Assembly: GCF_900188255.1 (NCBI RefSeq)
Contig: NZ_FZNS01000001.1
Location: 868,001-932,000, forward strand
DNA from: Hymenobacter mucosus
GTDB lineage: Bacteria > Bacteroidota > Bacteroidia > Cytophagales > Hymenobacteraceae
Direction: 5' to 3'
Length of the DNA: 64,000 nt
Below are positions 24,672 to 34,069 of the stretch, piece after piece. The stretch's first letter is position 1; each line of letters begins with the position of its first letter. A program made the translations under genes and the position numbers. Under the pieces are notes generated by a model that made no database searches, was not told where the DNA came from, and saw nothing but the letters and a program-made list of their open reading frames with translations.

Positions 24672-26189
24672 ATGAGTACGACCGAACCTGCTGCTGGCCT
24701 TTCCGCTGATGTTGTGCTGATTGGCGCCGGCATTATGAGTGCGACACTGGGCATGATGCTCAAGGAGTTGCAACCCGACCTCACCATTGCCATTTTCGAA
24801 CGTCTCGATGTGGCCGCCGCCGAAAGCTCCGATGCCTGGAATAATGCAGGCACGGGCCATTCCGCCTTCTGCGAGCTAAATTATACGCCTGAAAAGCCCG
24901 ACGGCAGCATTGACACTAGCAAGGCCATCAAGATTGCCGAGCAGTTCGAGCAGTCAAAGCAGTTCTGGTCGTTTCTGGCGGAGAAATACGAAGTGAAGGA
25001 GCTTAGCCGCTTCATCAATCATATTCCGCACCTGAGCTTTGTGTGGGGCGATAAGAACGTAAACTTTCTGCGCAAGCGTCACGCTGCCCTCACCCAATCG
25101 CCCTTGTTCAAGGGCATGGAGTACACCGAAGACCGGGACCAGATGGAGCAGTGGATGCCCTTGGTAATGGATGGGCGCGACCCCAACCAACCCGTGGCCG
25201 CTACCCGCATGGATCTGGGCACCGACGTAAACTTCGGCTCCCTAACGCGCGGCATGTTTACGCTGCTGCAGGAAAAGCCCGGCGTATCGTTCTACTTCCA
25301 CCACGACGTAGAGAAGATCAGCCGCAAGGAAGACAGCCGGTGGCGTCTTAAGGCAAAAGACCTGTCTACTGGTGCGGCGGTAAAAATCCGTGCGCCCTTC
25401 GTATTCATTGGCGCCGGAGGGGGTTCGTTACCTCTCCTAATTAAGTCAGGCATTCCAGAGGGCCAGGGTTTTGGCGGCTTCCCGGTGAGTGGACAGTGGC
25501 TGAAGTGTGTGAATCCCGAGGTAATTGCGCGTCACCACGCTAAGGTGTACGGCAAAGCCGCGGTGGGCTCTCCGCCCATGTCGGTGCCTCACCTCGACAC
25601 GCGCGTTATCAATGGCAAGCAGGAATTGCTGTTTGGTCCGTATGCGGGCTTCAGCACCAAGTTCCTGAAGCAGGGCTCCTACCTGGATCTGCCCCTGTCG
25701 GTGAAGCTGAGCAACATGCGCCCCATGATTATTGCGGGCCTAAAGAATATTCCCCTCACGAAGTACCTTATCAACCAGGTGCGCCAGTCGCCGCAAGACC
25801 GGCTGGAGGCCTTGCGCGAGTATCTACCAGAAGCACGCGCCGAGGACTGGCAGCTGGAAATTGCAGGTCAGCGGGTGCAGGTTATCAAGAAGGATGAAAA
25901 GCAAGGCGGGGTGCTGGAATTTGGTACCGAGGTAGTAGCCGCCGCCGATGGCTCTATTGCCGCGCTGCTAGGTGCTTCGCCCGGTGCGTCCACGGCTGTG
26001 AGCATTATGGTTGGGCTGGTGCAGCGCTGCTTCCCAGCTCAGGCTGCTACGCCCGAGTGGCAAGCCAAGATGCGCGAGATGATACCTTCCTTTGGGCTAG
26101 ATTTGAATGCCAATCCGCAAATGGTAGCGGAGCTTCGCAGCCGCACCAGTGCGGTGCTGGGTCTCAAAGAAGCTTCACCGGCTGCTTAG
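24672..26189 (+). CDS. mqo: Malate:quinone oxidoreductase
   Basis: Mqo is a membrane-associated FAD enzyme that oxidises malate to oxaloacetate and passes electrons to quinone, replacing or supplementing malate dehydrogenase in the TCA cycle. The 505-residue length is typical. The N-terminal FAD-binding motif is VVLIGAGIMSATLG, and family segments include NNAGTGHSAFCELNYTP, FGGFPVSGQWLKC and LFGPYAGFSTKFLK. The C-terminus contains the GASPGASTAVSIM segment. It is a monocistronic gene with a clear terminator after it. Confidence 0.96.
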   Translation: MSTTEPAAGLSADVVLIGAGIMSATLGMMLKELQPDLTIAIFERLDVAAAESSDAWNNAGTGHSAFCELNYTPEKPDGSIDTSKAIKIAEQFEQSKQFWSFLAEKYEVKELSRFINHIPHLSFVWGDKNVNFLRKRHAALTQSPLFKGMEYTEDRDQMEQWMPLVMDGRDPNQPVAATRMDLGTDVNFGSLTRGMFTLLQEKPGVSFYFHHDVEKISRKEDSRWRLKAKDLSTGAAVKIRAPFVFIGAGGGSLPLLIKSGIPEGQGFGGFPVSGQWLKCVNPEVIARHHAKVYGKAAVGSPPMSVPHLDTRVINGKQELLFGPYAGFSTKFLKQGSYLDLPLSVKLSNMRPMIIAGLKNIPLTKYLINQVRQSPQDRLEALREYLPEARAEDWQLEIAGQRVQVIKKDEKQGGVLEFGTEVVAAADGSIAALLGASPGASTAVSIMVGLVQRCFPAQAATPEWQAKMREMIPSFGLDLNANPQMVAELRSRTSAVLGLKEASPAA

Positions 26190-26214
26190 TTGGATTTCAG
26201 AACAAGGTGATAAC

Positions 26215-26247
26215 GCAAAAGCCCCTAGTAATACTAGGGGCTTTTGC
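26215..26247. terminator. Bidirectional terminator after mqo
   Basis: GCAAAAGCCCCTAGT and ACTAGGGGCTTTTGC form a perfect 15-base stem with a three-base loop (AAT). A and T runs on both flanks fit termination of mqo and of the convergent radical SAM gene. Confidence 0.93.
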
Positions 26248-26287
26248 CTTGTTGATACTAACCTAGTTTGTAGTCAGCCGGGCTCTA

Positions 26288-27391
26288 CTAGGTCCAGTAC
26301 AGCAGCGGAGCGTTGGGAAAGCGCTGCTGCCACTCATGGTAAAAGAACTCTTTCAGCTGACGCATATCCGTGGGCTGGTACACGTACTTAGTTCCCCCGA
26401 ACTTATTCCGCTTCACGGCGCGGGTAGCTTCCTCCAAGTCCAGGGAGGTATTGGGATACCACTGCAGCAAGACGTCCTTAGAGCCGGGCGTAAAGCGGTG
26501 GGTAATGCACTCAGCCGTCAGGTCGCAGGGGAAGTCGAGGGTAGCGTGCAGCCTGTCCAGCAACGACCGATACTCCTGCTCCCAGTTAGGAATGGGCATA
26601 ATAGGCGCCAGCACCACCCCCACCGGGTAGCCGCCCCCACCCTGCTCCCGCGGCAACGCCATCTGGCGCAATGCCTGCAAACGAGCCTCCACGGACGCCG
26701 TACCACCTTCTAGCTTGCGCACGGCCGGTTCGGCATTCAGGCTGAAACGGGCACGGGTGTGCCCATTGTGCGGCACCGCCAGCAGCGAGTCAACATGGTC
26801 GTACTTGCTCACGAAGCGCAACCGGGCACCTTCGCGCTGCCCGTAGTAGCGAATACACTCCGCCAAGCTGCCCGTCAGGTGCTCAATGCCGAGTACATCG
26901 GTGTAGCAGCTTACCTCAAAACTCGTGACGCGGCCCGGCTGCTCGTACGTGGCCGTGTTCTGCAACAGCTGAGGCAGATTGGCAAACACCTTTACCACCG
27001 GCGGCCCCGCCAAGCTACCCGCCAAGTAACAGTACTGGCAGTGGGCCGGGCAGCCCTCAGCTAAGTTCATTTGCCAGTCGGCGGAGGGTGGAGTGGGCTG
27101 CAAGCGTAAGGCGCTAGGCGGAGCGCACACCACGGCCAGGGTGCTTTTGGCCCGGCGGTATGTCTCACGCGGGTCTTCACCACGCACGCCGGTTAGACGG
27201 TTGCTTTTCAGCAGTTCTACTTCCAGCCCGTGGCGGGTAACGCGCTCCAGGATTTGCTGTCCGAAAGGCTGGTTTAGGGCATCGGGCGTGAATACTACGC
27301 GCTTCGGCAGCCACACTTTGGCGCTGTGCTGACGCACTTCGGGGGTTGGGGCAAGAATATCGAGCGAGGGAAACAGCTGGGTTTGGGTCAT
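26288..27391 (-). CDS. Spore photoproduct lyase family radical SAM protein
   Basis: The 367-residue protein has the radical SAM cluster motif of spore photoproduct lyase, C114-x3-C118-x2-C121 in EGCPAHCQYCYLAG. It also has the later cysteine C162 in FEVSCYTDVLGIEHLTGSL, at the place of the hydrogen-donor cysteine of the Bacillus enzyme. The following RLRFVSKYDHVDSLL and TRARFSLNAE are family hallmarks. Spore photoproduct lyase repairs the UV lesion 5-thyminyl-5,6-dihydrothymine. Bacteroidota do not form spores, so the lesion or substrate here is uncertain. No recombination or repair gene lies beside it. Confidence 0.85.
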   Translation of the reverse strand: MTQTQLFPSLDILAPTPEVRQHSAKVWLPKRVVFTPDALNQPFGQQILERVTRHGLEVELLKSNRLTGVRGEDPRETYRRAKSTLAVVCAPPSALRLQPTPPSADWQMNLAEGCPAHCQYCYLAGSLAGPPVVKVFANLPQLLQNTATYEQPGRVTSFEVSCYTDVLGIEHLTGSLAECIRYYGQREGARLRFVSKYDHVDSLLAVPHNGHTRARFSLNAEPAVRKLEGGTASVEARLQALRQMALPREQGGGGYPVGVVLAPIMPIPNWEQEYRSLLDRLHATLDFPCDLTAECITHRFTPGSKDVLLQWYPNTSLDLEEATRAVKRNKFGGTKYVYQPTDMRQLKEFFYHEWQQRFPNAPLLYWT

Positions 27392-27534
27392 AGCTAGTTA
27401 TAACACTACAGCCCCCAGGATAGCTCCCGTAAAACCCATAAAACACGAGAATGTAGCAGTTTATTCTCTCTGATTATGAGCAACATACTAATAATTCAAA
27501 AGAATTTTTCACTACTTGACTCGGCAGTTCACAA

Positions 27535-28461
27535 TCAGTTCTTTCGGGGCAAGAATACTTCGGCCAGCATGCAGCGCACACTCCCCCCGCCAATAGTTTC
27601 AATGGTAGGAATAGCCAGCGGAACCAGCTCGCAGTAGCGGGCCAAGATTGCACACTGCTGGGGCGTCAGCGCATCGTACGCACGCTGCGACAGCGCCAAC
27701 AGCTCCGGCCCATCACCGGCGGGCTGCAGCGTAAGCATATTGCCCGCAAAGCAAGCCGCTTGGGCCAGCGTAATGGCCACTAGCTCGTGCCCAGTGCTAG
27801 CCAGAGAAGCCGTTATGGTAGCGCGCTCTTGCGCATCAGGAATGCTTTCCAGGCATATCACGGCGAAATGCGTCCCAATGCACATCATTACGTTGGTGTG
27901 GTAGATGGCCTGCCCGTGGGTATCCTCGGCGTGGAAGGTGACTGCCTGAAAACCAAGGCGAGCCGTTACTTGCAGCAGCAGCTCCGCGTCAGTGCGCACC
28001 GACAAGCACGCGTAGGCAATCCGATGTTCATGGTCGAAGATGATACTACCCGTACCCTCCAGAAAGCGGCCCTGAGTTTCGTACGCCGATACATCGTGTA
28101 CCTGGCGAATATGAAACTGCGCGCCCAGTGCAGCTACAATATCCGAGCGACGCTCGGGGCGGCGGTTGGGAGCACACATGGGGTAGAGCAGCGCAGTGCC
28201 ATCCGCGTGCAGGGTCAGCCAGTTGTTGGGAAACACGGCGTCGGGCTTTGGAGGCTCGGGCGTGTCCTCGAACACGAGGACCTGCACCCCCTTGCTCCGT
28301 AGCGTCAACACGACTCCGTCAAACTCGGCCGCCACCTGGCTTTGCAGGTCCTCCATGCTCAACCCGCTCACCAATTGCTGAAAAGAGTTAGAGGATGCCG
28401 TTTCGACGTTGAAGCCGAAGCGGGCGGGACGAACTACAAAAACGGTACTGGCAGATTGCAT
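27535..28461 (-). CDS. CtlX-type citrulline/arginine hydrolase (amidinotransferase fold)
   Basis: The 308-residue protein belongs to the guanidino-group-modifying superfamily. Motifs in order are PDAVFPNNWLTLH, FLEGTGSIIFD, IYHTNVMMCIG (catalytic-type histidine), CFAGNMLTL and GGGSVRCMLAEVFLP with the nucleophilic cysteine. This pattern matches proteins annotated as citrulline utilisation hydrolase CtlX. The frame is open for 27 codons further upstream, but the ATG at 28459-28461 (MQSASTVFVV) starts at the conserved first strand. No arginine or citrulline genes are adjacent. Confidence 0.83.
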   Translation of the reverse strand: MQSASTVFVVRPARFGFNVETASSNSFQQLVSGLSMEDLQSQVAAEFDGVVLTLRSKGVQVLVFEDTPEPPKPDAVFPNNWLTLHADGTALLYPMCAPNRRPERRSDIVAALGAQFHIRQVHDVSAYETQGRFLEGTGSIIFDHEHRIAYACLSVRTDAELLLQVTARLGFQAVTFHAEDTHGQAIYHTNVMMCIGTHFAVICLESIPDAQERATITASLASTGHELVAITLAQAACFAGNMLTLQPAGDGPELLALSQRAYDALTPQQCAILARYCELVPLAIPTIETIGGGSVRCMLAEVFLPRKN

Positions 28462-28590
28462 AGAGTAGGGTGGATAGAGACTGATAGGTAGGCAAGAAAA
28501 CACGCCAACAGCAGAGCAGATGGAAGAAATTTTAGCGCACAATCATCCTGGCGAATGATAGCAACGGGTCCTTCCGTTTTCTCTCTTGTG

Positions 28591-29247
28591 CTACCCCCCT
28601 GCTGGCGCAGAACCAGCCCAGGCAACAACGGCAAATAAGGGGTCGGATACTCCAGCGGGTTGGGGGCTACGGTCGAGGAGTTGGATGGCGTGCCAGCCCC
28701 CGGCGGCTTCCAAAAAGCGTTGCACCAGCGCTAGGTGGCCGCGGCTGTCCAGGGCATGCCAGACGGCAATAGCCTTGCTCGGGAAGCACCGGTTGGAAAA
28801 GGTAATAACCAAGGGCGCCCCAGGCTTCAGCACCCGGCTTAGCTCGCGCAGTACCGCTACGGGCTGAGTCAGGTAGTCGATAGAAACGCAAATAGCGGCG
28901 CCCGCAAACTCGGCGTCGGCAAATGGCAAGGTGGGCCGCTGATTGAGGTCCTGCACTACGTAGCTCGTCAGCCGAGGATTAGCACGCAGCTCCGCGTCGT
29001 TCATGCCCAGGCCTACCACCCGATGGTAGGCCACTTCCGCCGGCAGGTGGCTAATCCAGCTGCTCATCAGGTCTAGCAGAGTGCTACCTGCCGGAAAGTA
29101 CTCCCGGTATAGCTGCGTAACGGCCTCAATGGCGGCATCGTCTATGTGCGTGACGAAGCGCGGAAAGTGGTAGAAGTTTGCGTCCGGAGTTTCGTCTTGG
29201 CGGCGGAAGGCACCGGCAGGAAAGTCGGAGGTGGTGTCTTGGTTCAT
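28591..29247 (-). CDS. Class I SAM-dependent methyltransferase
   Basis: The 218-residue protein has a methyltransferase-11-like Rossmann fold. Recognisable parts are STLLDLMSSW (motif I, with the usual G-x-G replaced by MSS), VVGLGMNDAEL, the DLNQRPTLPFADAEF segment and LSRVLKPGAPLVITFSNR. The atypical motif I suggests weakened or altered cofactor binding but is shared by a known group of such proteins. The acceptor is unknown. It lies 130 bases upstream of the CtlX-type gene on the same strand. Confidence 0.8.
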   Translation of the reverse strand: MNQDTTSDFPAGAFRRQDETPDANFYHFPRFVTHIDDAAIEAVTQLYREYFPAGSTLLDLMSSWISHLPAEVAYHRVVGLGMNDAELRANPRLTSYVVQDLNQRPTLPFADAEFAGAAICVSIDYLTQPVAVLRELSRVLKPGAPLVITFSNRCFPSKAIAVWHALDSRGHLALVQRFLEAAGGWHAIQLLDRSPQPAGVSDPLFAVVAWAGSAPAGG

Positions 29248-29569
29248 TGGGCGGGGCAGGGAATAGTGGCGCTTACTTCCCTATACGAGCAGTGGCGAGA
29301 GGCGGGCACGCCAGCACGCAACGCAGCTACTTGCCTGTGGGTAGCACTCCAAGAATGGTGGCTGGGCGGGCTCATCTTCCGTCTTTTAACGACGGTTGCC
29401 GGCTTCAAACCTCCGCGCGAGTTGACGCCAGCTTCCCGGTCAGCTTCTGATAAGCAAGGAGTAGTATACAGCCGTGTTCTGCTCGCGGGCGGGTATTATA
29501 CAGTAGAAATTCCCGTTATCTTGGGGCCTCACGCTACTCCTAATTGTATCGCTAATTTTTGTGTCAGTT
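29248..29569. other. Divergent intergenic region
   Basis: About 320 bases between the methyltransferase and the secreted-protein gene. A reading frame runs through it on the plus strand, but it has no codon pattern or motif of a real protein. The 90 bases before 29570 become AT-rich and likely hold the rightward promoter. No RNA gene or repeat is seen. Confidence 0.5.
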
Positions 29570-30289
29570 ATGCGTCTTTCTGCCCTACTCCTGCCCGTAC
29601 TGGTGGCTACTGCCCAACTTGCCCAAGCGCAGCAGGCCAGCCCCGAGCAGTCCGGCGCGGCCGGCCAATCCAACCTGGATGCCTTGGCTACCGGTGCTCC
29701 GGCCCCGCTGTATTTAGGCCGCAACGATGGCGTAGTGGGAAACCCTTACGTGGATGCACGCTGGCTGCCCGGGCAGCTGACTACCAAGAATAACACGCCC
29801 CTGGCAGTGGTACCGCTCAAGTATGACGTATTCAACCACCGCATTCTGATGCGCAAACACGGCACTACTGACTCGCTACAGCTCGATGACCGGTACGTGA
29901 CCAGTTTTACCTTGCAGGTGCCGGCGGCGAGTGGCATGCCTGCCCGGCAGCGGACCTTTCGGCGGTTCACGGAAGCACCTCTCCCGAATCAGAGCAGCGA
30001 CTTTGTGGAAGTATTACACACCGGGCGCTATGAGCTGCTAAAGCACTACGTTATGCACGTGCGCAAAGCCCCGGCCCACACGGGCTACGGCGTGGAAAGC
30101 AAGGGTGCCGAACTGGAGGACAAAAGTGAATACTTTCTGCGGCGGCCCAACGCTCAACTTGTTCCCGTTAAGCTAACCAGTAAGAGCATACTAGCAGCGG
30201 CCCCGGATTTGGCTAGCGCGCTTAAAAGTGCCTCGCCCAAAACCGAGCTAGAATGGACCAACGCCCTGCAGCTTGCCGACCCTCGCTAA
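29570..30289 (+). CDS. Secreted protein of unknown function
   Basis: The 239-residue protein has an N-terminal signal peptide (LSALLLPVLVATAQLAQA then Q) and a soluble, probably periplasmic or surface-exposed body rich in charged beta segments (VVPLKYDVFNHRILMRKHG). I do not recognise a family. The motif of a short leader followed by NPYVDARWLPG and a terminal helical section resembles uncharacterised proteins common in this group. An in-frame GTG nine bases upstream is an alternative start. It converges on the MFS gene, with 74 bases between stops. Confidence 0.72.
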   Translation: MRLSALLLPVLVATAQLAQAQQASPEQSGAAGQSNLDALATGAPAPLYLGRNDGVVGNPYVDARWLPGQLTTKNNTPLAVVPLKYDVFNHRILMRKHGTTDSLQLDDRYVTSFTLQVPAASGMPARQRTFRRFTEAPLPNQSSDFVEVLHTGRYELLKHYVMHVRKAPAHTGYGVESKGAELEDKSEYFLRRPNAQLVPVKLTSKSILAAAPDLASALKSASPKTELEWTNALQLADPR

Positions 30290-30363
30290 ATTCTCCCGGC
30301 TGATTTGCCGACCACTATGCTAGGCAGCAGAAGTGGTCATGGCGCCCCATCGGGACGGGTGTT

Positions 30364-31620
30364 TTAGTGGCTGCCAGCAAGGGCTTCTTTCCGGCCTGTT
30401 CCAGTTTCGCGCAACAGCAGCCCCGCCAGGAGAGCCAAGCTGGTAGTACCAACCCAGAAGAAGCCACCGGTGTGAAAGTGAGCAACTGGGTCGGTGGCGC
30501 TTCCGAGGGTTTGCCCGTACAACCGCGCAAACAGAGGGCCGAGTACGGCCGTCACGCCAAAGGTGAGAAAGTTCATAGCTCCGGTGGCACTACCTTTCAC
30601 GTGGTCAGGATTGGCTTCTTTGATGATGGAATACGGAATCATGGCCGCTCCGGAAGCCACGCCAAAGAGGAAAAGACTGACGTACAGGGGCATGACATTG
30701 GGCAAGTACAGCTCCTGTAAGCCCATGAGAATCATGCCAGCGGCCCCGGCAAACAGGACTGGCTTGCGGCGGCCCAACCGGTCGGCAGCCCACCCTAGCA
30801 GCGGGCAGCCAACTACCCAACCCAGGGGCACCATGGAGCACGCCCATGCCGCTGCCTCGAAGCTCATTTTCTGATCTTGCTGCAAGGACGCTACGCCCCA
30901 GTTCATGGCGAAGATGGTAGTAGGAGCAAACAGCAGACCCGCAATCAGACCGCACAGGTAAGACTGTGAATTGCTAAATACAATCTTATAGGGCTGCAGC
31001 AGCCCCGTGCTGGGCGCTACTGGCTGGGCTTGGGTGGGCGCATCATTTGGCGTGACGAAATACAAGGCCAGCCCCGTAGCAAGGTTGGCCAGGCCCATCA
31101 CTAACCAGTAGGTGCGAACATCGAAGCCTCCGTGAATTAGCGGACCCGCCAGTGACTGGCCCAGGGCGCCCCCCAGCATGCCCAAGCACTGCGTAGCGCC
31201 AATGGCCGTAGCCAAAGACCGAGCCTGAAACCCGCGCGAGGCCAAGTACACCGAGCCGGTGAAGGCAACTGCCGAGCCCGCTCCTTGTAGCAAGCGCCCA
31301 CTATTGCCGGCTACCGTGCCGGGCACCGCAAACAGCAAACACCCCAGAGCCACAATTGCCACCCCCGTTGGTAAGGCGTATTTGGCTCCCGTCCGGTCTA
31401 GGGCAATGCCGGCTACCAGCCCCGCCAAGGAATACGTGTAGTAATACGTACCGAGAATAGTGCCTACCTCCACATTGCTAACCCCAAACACGCCAGCCAG
31501 CTCCGATATCATCACCGCTGGCCCCGAGCGCACAGCGTACTCCAGAAAATAGAAAATCAGGGAAAACACCCAGGCTATAATGTAGGGCTTGGTGGAGCGG
31601 TGGCTTCTAGTTACGTCCAT
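30364..31620 (-). CDS. MFS transporter
   Basis: The 418-residue protein has 12 predicted membrane helices and typical MFS landmarks: the loop 2-3 region with GIALDRTGAKYALPTG, its repeat WAADRLGRRKPVLFAG between helices 8 and 9, and an N-terminal cytoplasmic stub. It is a secondary carrier, most likely proton-coupled. The substrate cannot be inferred from sequence or from its neighbours. It starts close to the edge of a roughly 380-base region without genes. Confidence 0.85.
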   Translation of the reverse strand: MDVTRSHRSTKPYIIAWVFSLIFYFLEYAVRSGPAVMISELAGVFGVSNVEVGTILGTYYYTYSLAGLVAGIALDRTGAKYALPTGVAIVALGCLLFAVPGTVAGNSGRLLQGAGSAVAFTGSVYLASRGFQARSLATAIGATQCLGMLGGALGQSLAGPLIHGGFDVRTYWLVMGLANLATGLALYFVTPNDAPTQAQPVAPSTGLLQPYKIVFSNSQSYLCGLIAGLLFAPTTIFAMNWGVASLQQDQKMSFEAAAWACSMVPLGWVVGCPLLGWAADRLGRRKPVLFAGAAGMILMGLQELYLPNVMPLYVSLFLFGVASGAAMIPYSIIKEANPDHVKGSATGAMNFLTFGVTAVLGPLFARLYGQTLGSATDPVAHFHTGGFFWVGTTSLALLAGLLLRETGTGRKEALAGSH

Positions 31621-32005
31621 GCAGTAAGGTTAGCTAGTATCTGGGTGCAGCACCAGGAGCACTGGCACCCACGCAGCCCGGCGAGGAGCGGCGTAAAGAT
31701 TGATGTATGGATAGTTACCCGGGCGGCAACCCGATTGTTTTGCTAGTTCTGGTGTGGCACCCACTCAATCGGAACCTTGGGTGGGTATGGCCCTCACCAC
31801 AGCAACGCTGTAAAACACCTCTATACAGACTGACTTTCCCTACCGATTTCTCCCCCCTCTAGCTTGACTACTAAGCTCGACGGCACAACTACCAAGGGGC
31901 TATTGCGGTATTACTAGCGGCCCGCAGGCACGCTACTCTTTCTCTAATACGGAAGCGGCCTGCTCAACCGCCAGTATCATTCGCCTGCCTTCACTGTCTT
32001 TGCAT
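31621..32005. other. Divergent intergenic region between MFS and NmrA-type genes
   Basis: About 385 bases with no supportable ORF. TGTCTTTG at about 31995-32002 is one base off the TAnnTTTG -7 consensus and sits directly before the ATG at 32006, so a nearly leaderless transcript is possible. Nothing else is recognised. Confidence 0.4.
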
Positions 32006-32917
32006 ATGCCTGATCAATCTTCTTCTGCTGCGCCCGCTACCGTTGTGCTGGCCGGCGCCACCGGGGCCCTTGGCCTGCTCATTGCCCACCACCTACGCCA
32101 GCGGGGTGCCACCGTACGGGCGCTCATCCGCCCCGCATCCATCCATAAGGCCGAAGCTGAATCCTTACGCGTGCAAGGTGTGGAAGTAGTAGCCGTAGAC
32201 TACAACAGCCTCCCTGACCTAACCCAAGCCTGCGCCGAAGCCGCTTGCGTTGTATCGGCCCTATCGGGGCTGCGCGATACTATTGTGGATACGCAAACGC
32301 GGCTGCTTGATGCAGCCGTAGCAGCCGGCGTACCGCGCTTCATTCCTTCCGATTATTCTGCCGACTTCACGAAGCTGCCCGAGGGCTCCAACCGCAATTT
32401 CGACCTGCGCCGAGAGTTTCAGCAGCGGCTCGATCAGGCCCCTATTCAGGCCACCTCCATTCTCAACGGCATGTTCATGGATCTGCTGAAAGGCCAAGCC
32501 CCGGTTATCCTGCCAGGCCCGCACCGGGTAGTGTATTGGGGCGACGCCGATCAGCCCCTGGATTTTACAACGATGGTGGATACGGCCAACTTCACGGCCG
32601 CCGCGGCCCTCGATCCTACCACGCCCCGCTACCTGCGCGTAGCTGGTGAGGTAGCCAGTATTCGTGAACTGCAAGCAATTGCCAGCGCCGCTCTGGGGCA
32701 TCCTTTCATGCTCTTTCGGGCGGGCAGCTTGGGCACCCTTGCGACCATGATAAAGGTGACGCGCACCCTAATGCCCGCCCCCAACGAGATATTTCCGCCT
32801 TGGCAGGGCATGCAGTACTTGCACAACATGCTTAGCGGCGTGGCGAAGTTAGACCGCCTAGACAACGCTCGCTACCCCGATATTCGGTACACAAAGGTGG
32901 GCGAGATACTGGGCTAG
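32006..32917 (+). CDS. NmrA-like NAD(P)-binding protein
   Basis: The 303-residue protein is an atypical SDR of the NmrA/isoflavone-reductase type. The N-terminal cofactor motif is LAGATGALGLLIAHHL, followed by VSALSGLRD and VPRFIPSDYSADF, which are characteristic of the group. Members are either NADPH-dependent reductases or redox-sensing regulators. A TTG six bases upstream is in frame, but the ATG at 32006 is preferred. It is followed by a perfect terminator palindrome. Confidence 0.84.
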   Translation: MPDQSSSAAPATVVLAGATGALGLLIAHHLRQRGATVRALIRPASIHKAEAESLRVQGVEVVAVDYNSLPDLTQACAEAACVVSALSGLRDTIVDTQTRLLDAAVAAGVPRFIPSDYSADFTKLPEGSNRNFDLRREFQQRLDQAPIQATSILNGMFMDLLKGQAPVILPGPHRVVYWGDADQPLDFTTMVDTANFTAAAALDPTTPRYLRVAGEVASIRELQAIASAALGHPFMLFRAGSLGTLATMIKVTRTLMPAPNEIFPPWQGMQYLHNMLSGVAKLDRLDNARYPDIRYTKVGEILG

Positions 32918-32994
32918 CCCGCACGCTTTCACGCCACGAAAAGCTGTAAACTGCTGCTAGGCTATAGCAGCTCGCTAACCCTGGCTGTACCATT

Positions 32995-33034
32995 ACAAAA
33001 GAGCCGGACCGTAGCTACGGTCCGGCTCTTTTGT
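32995..33034. terminator. Perfect palindromic bidirectional terminator
   Basis: The 40-base segment is a perfect palindrome, starting ACAAAAGAGCCGGACCGTAG at 32995-33014 and mirrored in 33015-33034. A and T runs at both ends serve the convergent NmrA-type and MDR genes. Confidence 0.92.
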
Positions 33035-33055
33035 GGTACTAGCTCGCGTAGCGTG

Positions 33056-34069
33056 CTATCCTACTTGCACGACAATCTTACCGAAGTGCGAACCGCTGCC
33101 CATGAAGGCCAGGGCTTCCTTTGCTTGGTCGAAGCCGAATGTTTTGCTGATAATGGGCTTCAGGTTGTTGCGGTCAAAGGCCGTGAACAGGTCAGATAGC
33201 ATTTGGGTGCTTCCCACGTAAATGCCTTGCAACCGCTGGGTGTTAATTGGCAGCATGCCTAGGTTGGGAGCTTCATCGTTGGGGCCACCTACTGCCCCAA
33301 TCTGGAAGATGGTGCCGCCGGGCTGTAAGGCTTTGATGGAGCGCGCCAATTGGCCGGCCACCTCCACTACGTAGGTTGCCCCGCGCCCCTGGGTTAGGGT
33401 ACGAACTTCCTCTTCCCAATTGGGAGTAGTTTTGTAGTTGATGAGCTGATCGGCTCCCAAGGCCTGAGCCTGGGCTAACTTTTCATCAGAGCTCGACGTG
33501 ATGATGGTTTGCGCGCCCATCAGTTTGGCTAGCTGCAAGCCAAAGATGGAAACGCCGCCAGTGCCTTGCAGCAGCACCGTATCGGTGGGGCGCAGTTGGG
33601 CCGCCACTATCAAGGAATGCCAGGCCGTAACGCCCGCACATGGGAAAGCGGCAGCTTCTTCAAAGGAAAAAGAGTCGGGCACTTTTACCACGGCGGCTTC
33701 CGGGAAGCTCACGTATTCTGCCAGTACCCCATCGGTGCTGCCACCCAAGGAGCGAGCCGTCTTATCAGTCGAGAAAGCCCCATCGTGCCAGTCGGGAAAG
33801 AAGTTGACGGCTACCCTGTCGCCGGGCTGAAACTTGGTAACGCTAGTGCCCACTTCCGTCACCACTCCGGCGGCGTCGCTGAAGGGAATAAAGGGCAGCT
33901 TCTCGCCCGGATAGCCAAACCAGCCGTTGGCAAGAGCCCAGTCGCGGAAGTTGAGAGAAACAGCCTTCACCTGAATTTTTACCTCGTGGTCGTACACGAT
34001 GGGCTCATCGTAGTCACCGAGTTTGAAGTTTTCCAGGCTTTTGGGGGCGTGCAGCTTATATGCTTTCAT
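33056..34069 (-). CDS. MDR-type NAD(P)-dependent oxidoreductase (quinone-reductase-like)
   Basis: The 337-residue protein is a medium-chain dehydrogenase. It has the catalytic-domain start NFRDWALANGW and PFIPFSDAAGVVTEVG, and the cofactor motif GTGGVSIFGLQLAK. The usual catalytic-zinc cysteine position is replaced (NFRD), so it is probably a zinc-free NADPH:quinone-type reductase rather than an alcohol dehydrogenase. The frame is open 15 codons upstream, but MKAYKLHAPKS at 34069 is the standard start. Its physiological substrate is unknown. Confidence 0.85.
   Translation of the reverse strand: MKAYKLHAPKSLENFKLGDYDEPIVYDHEVKIQVKAVSLNFRDWALANGWFGYPGEKLPFIPFSDAAGVVTEVGTSVTKFQPGDRVAVNFFPDWHDGAFSTDKTARSLGGSTDGVLAEYVSFPEAAVVKVPDSFSFEEAAAFPCAGVTAWHSLIVAAQLRPTDTVLLQGTGGVSIFGLQLAKLMGAQTIITSSSDEKLAQAQALGADQLINYKTTPNWEEEVRTLTQGRGATYVVEVAGQLARSIKALQPGGTIFQIGAVGGPNDEAPNLGMLPINTQRLQGIYVGSTQMLSDLFTAFDRNNLKPIISKTFGFDQAKEALAFMGSGSHFGKIVVQVG

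Noticed and set aside
28591..29247. Methyltransferase considered as BioC for biotin synthesis
   Set aside because: It is over 13 kb from the biotin cluster, has an atypical SAM motif, and has no BioC-specific features that I can see.
29146..29793. Plus-strand frame of about 215 codons spanning the methyltransferase 5' end and the next intergenic region
   Set aside because: No recognisable domain; it overlaps two better supported genes in other frames.
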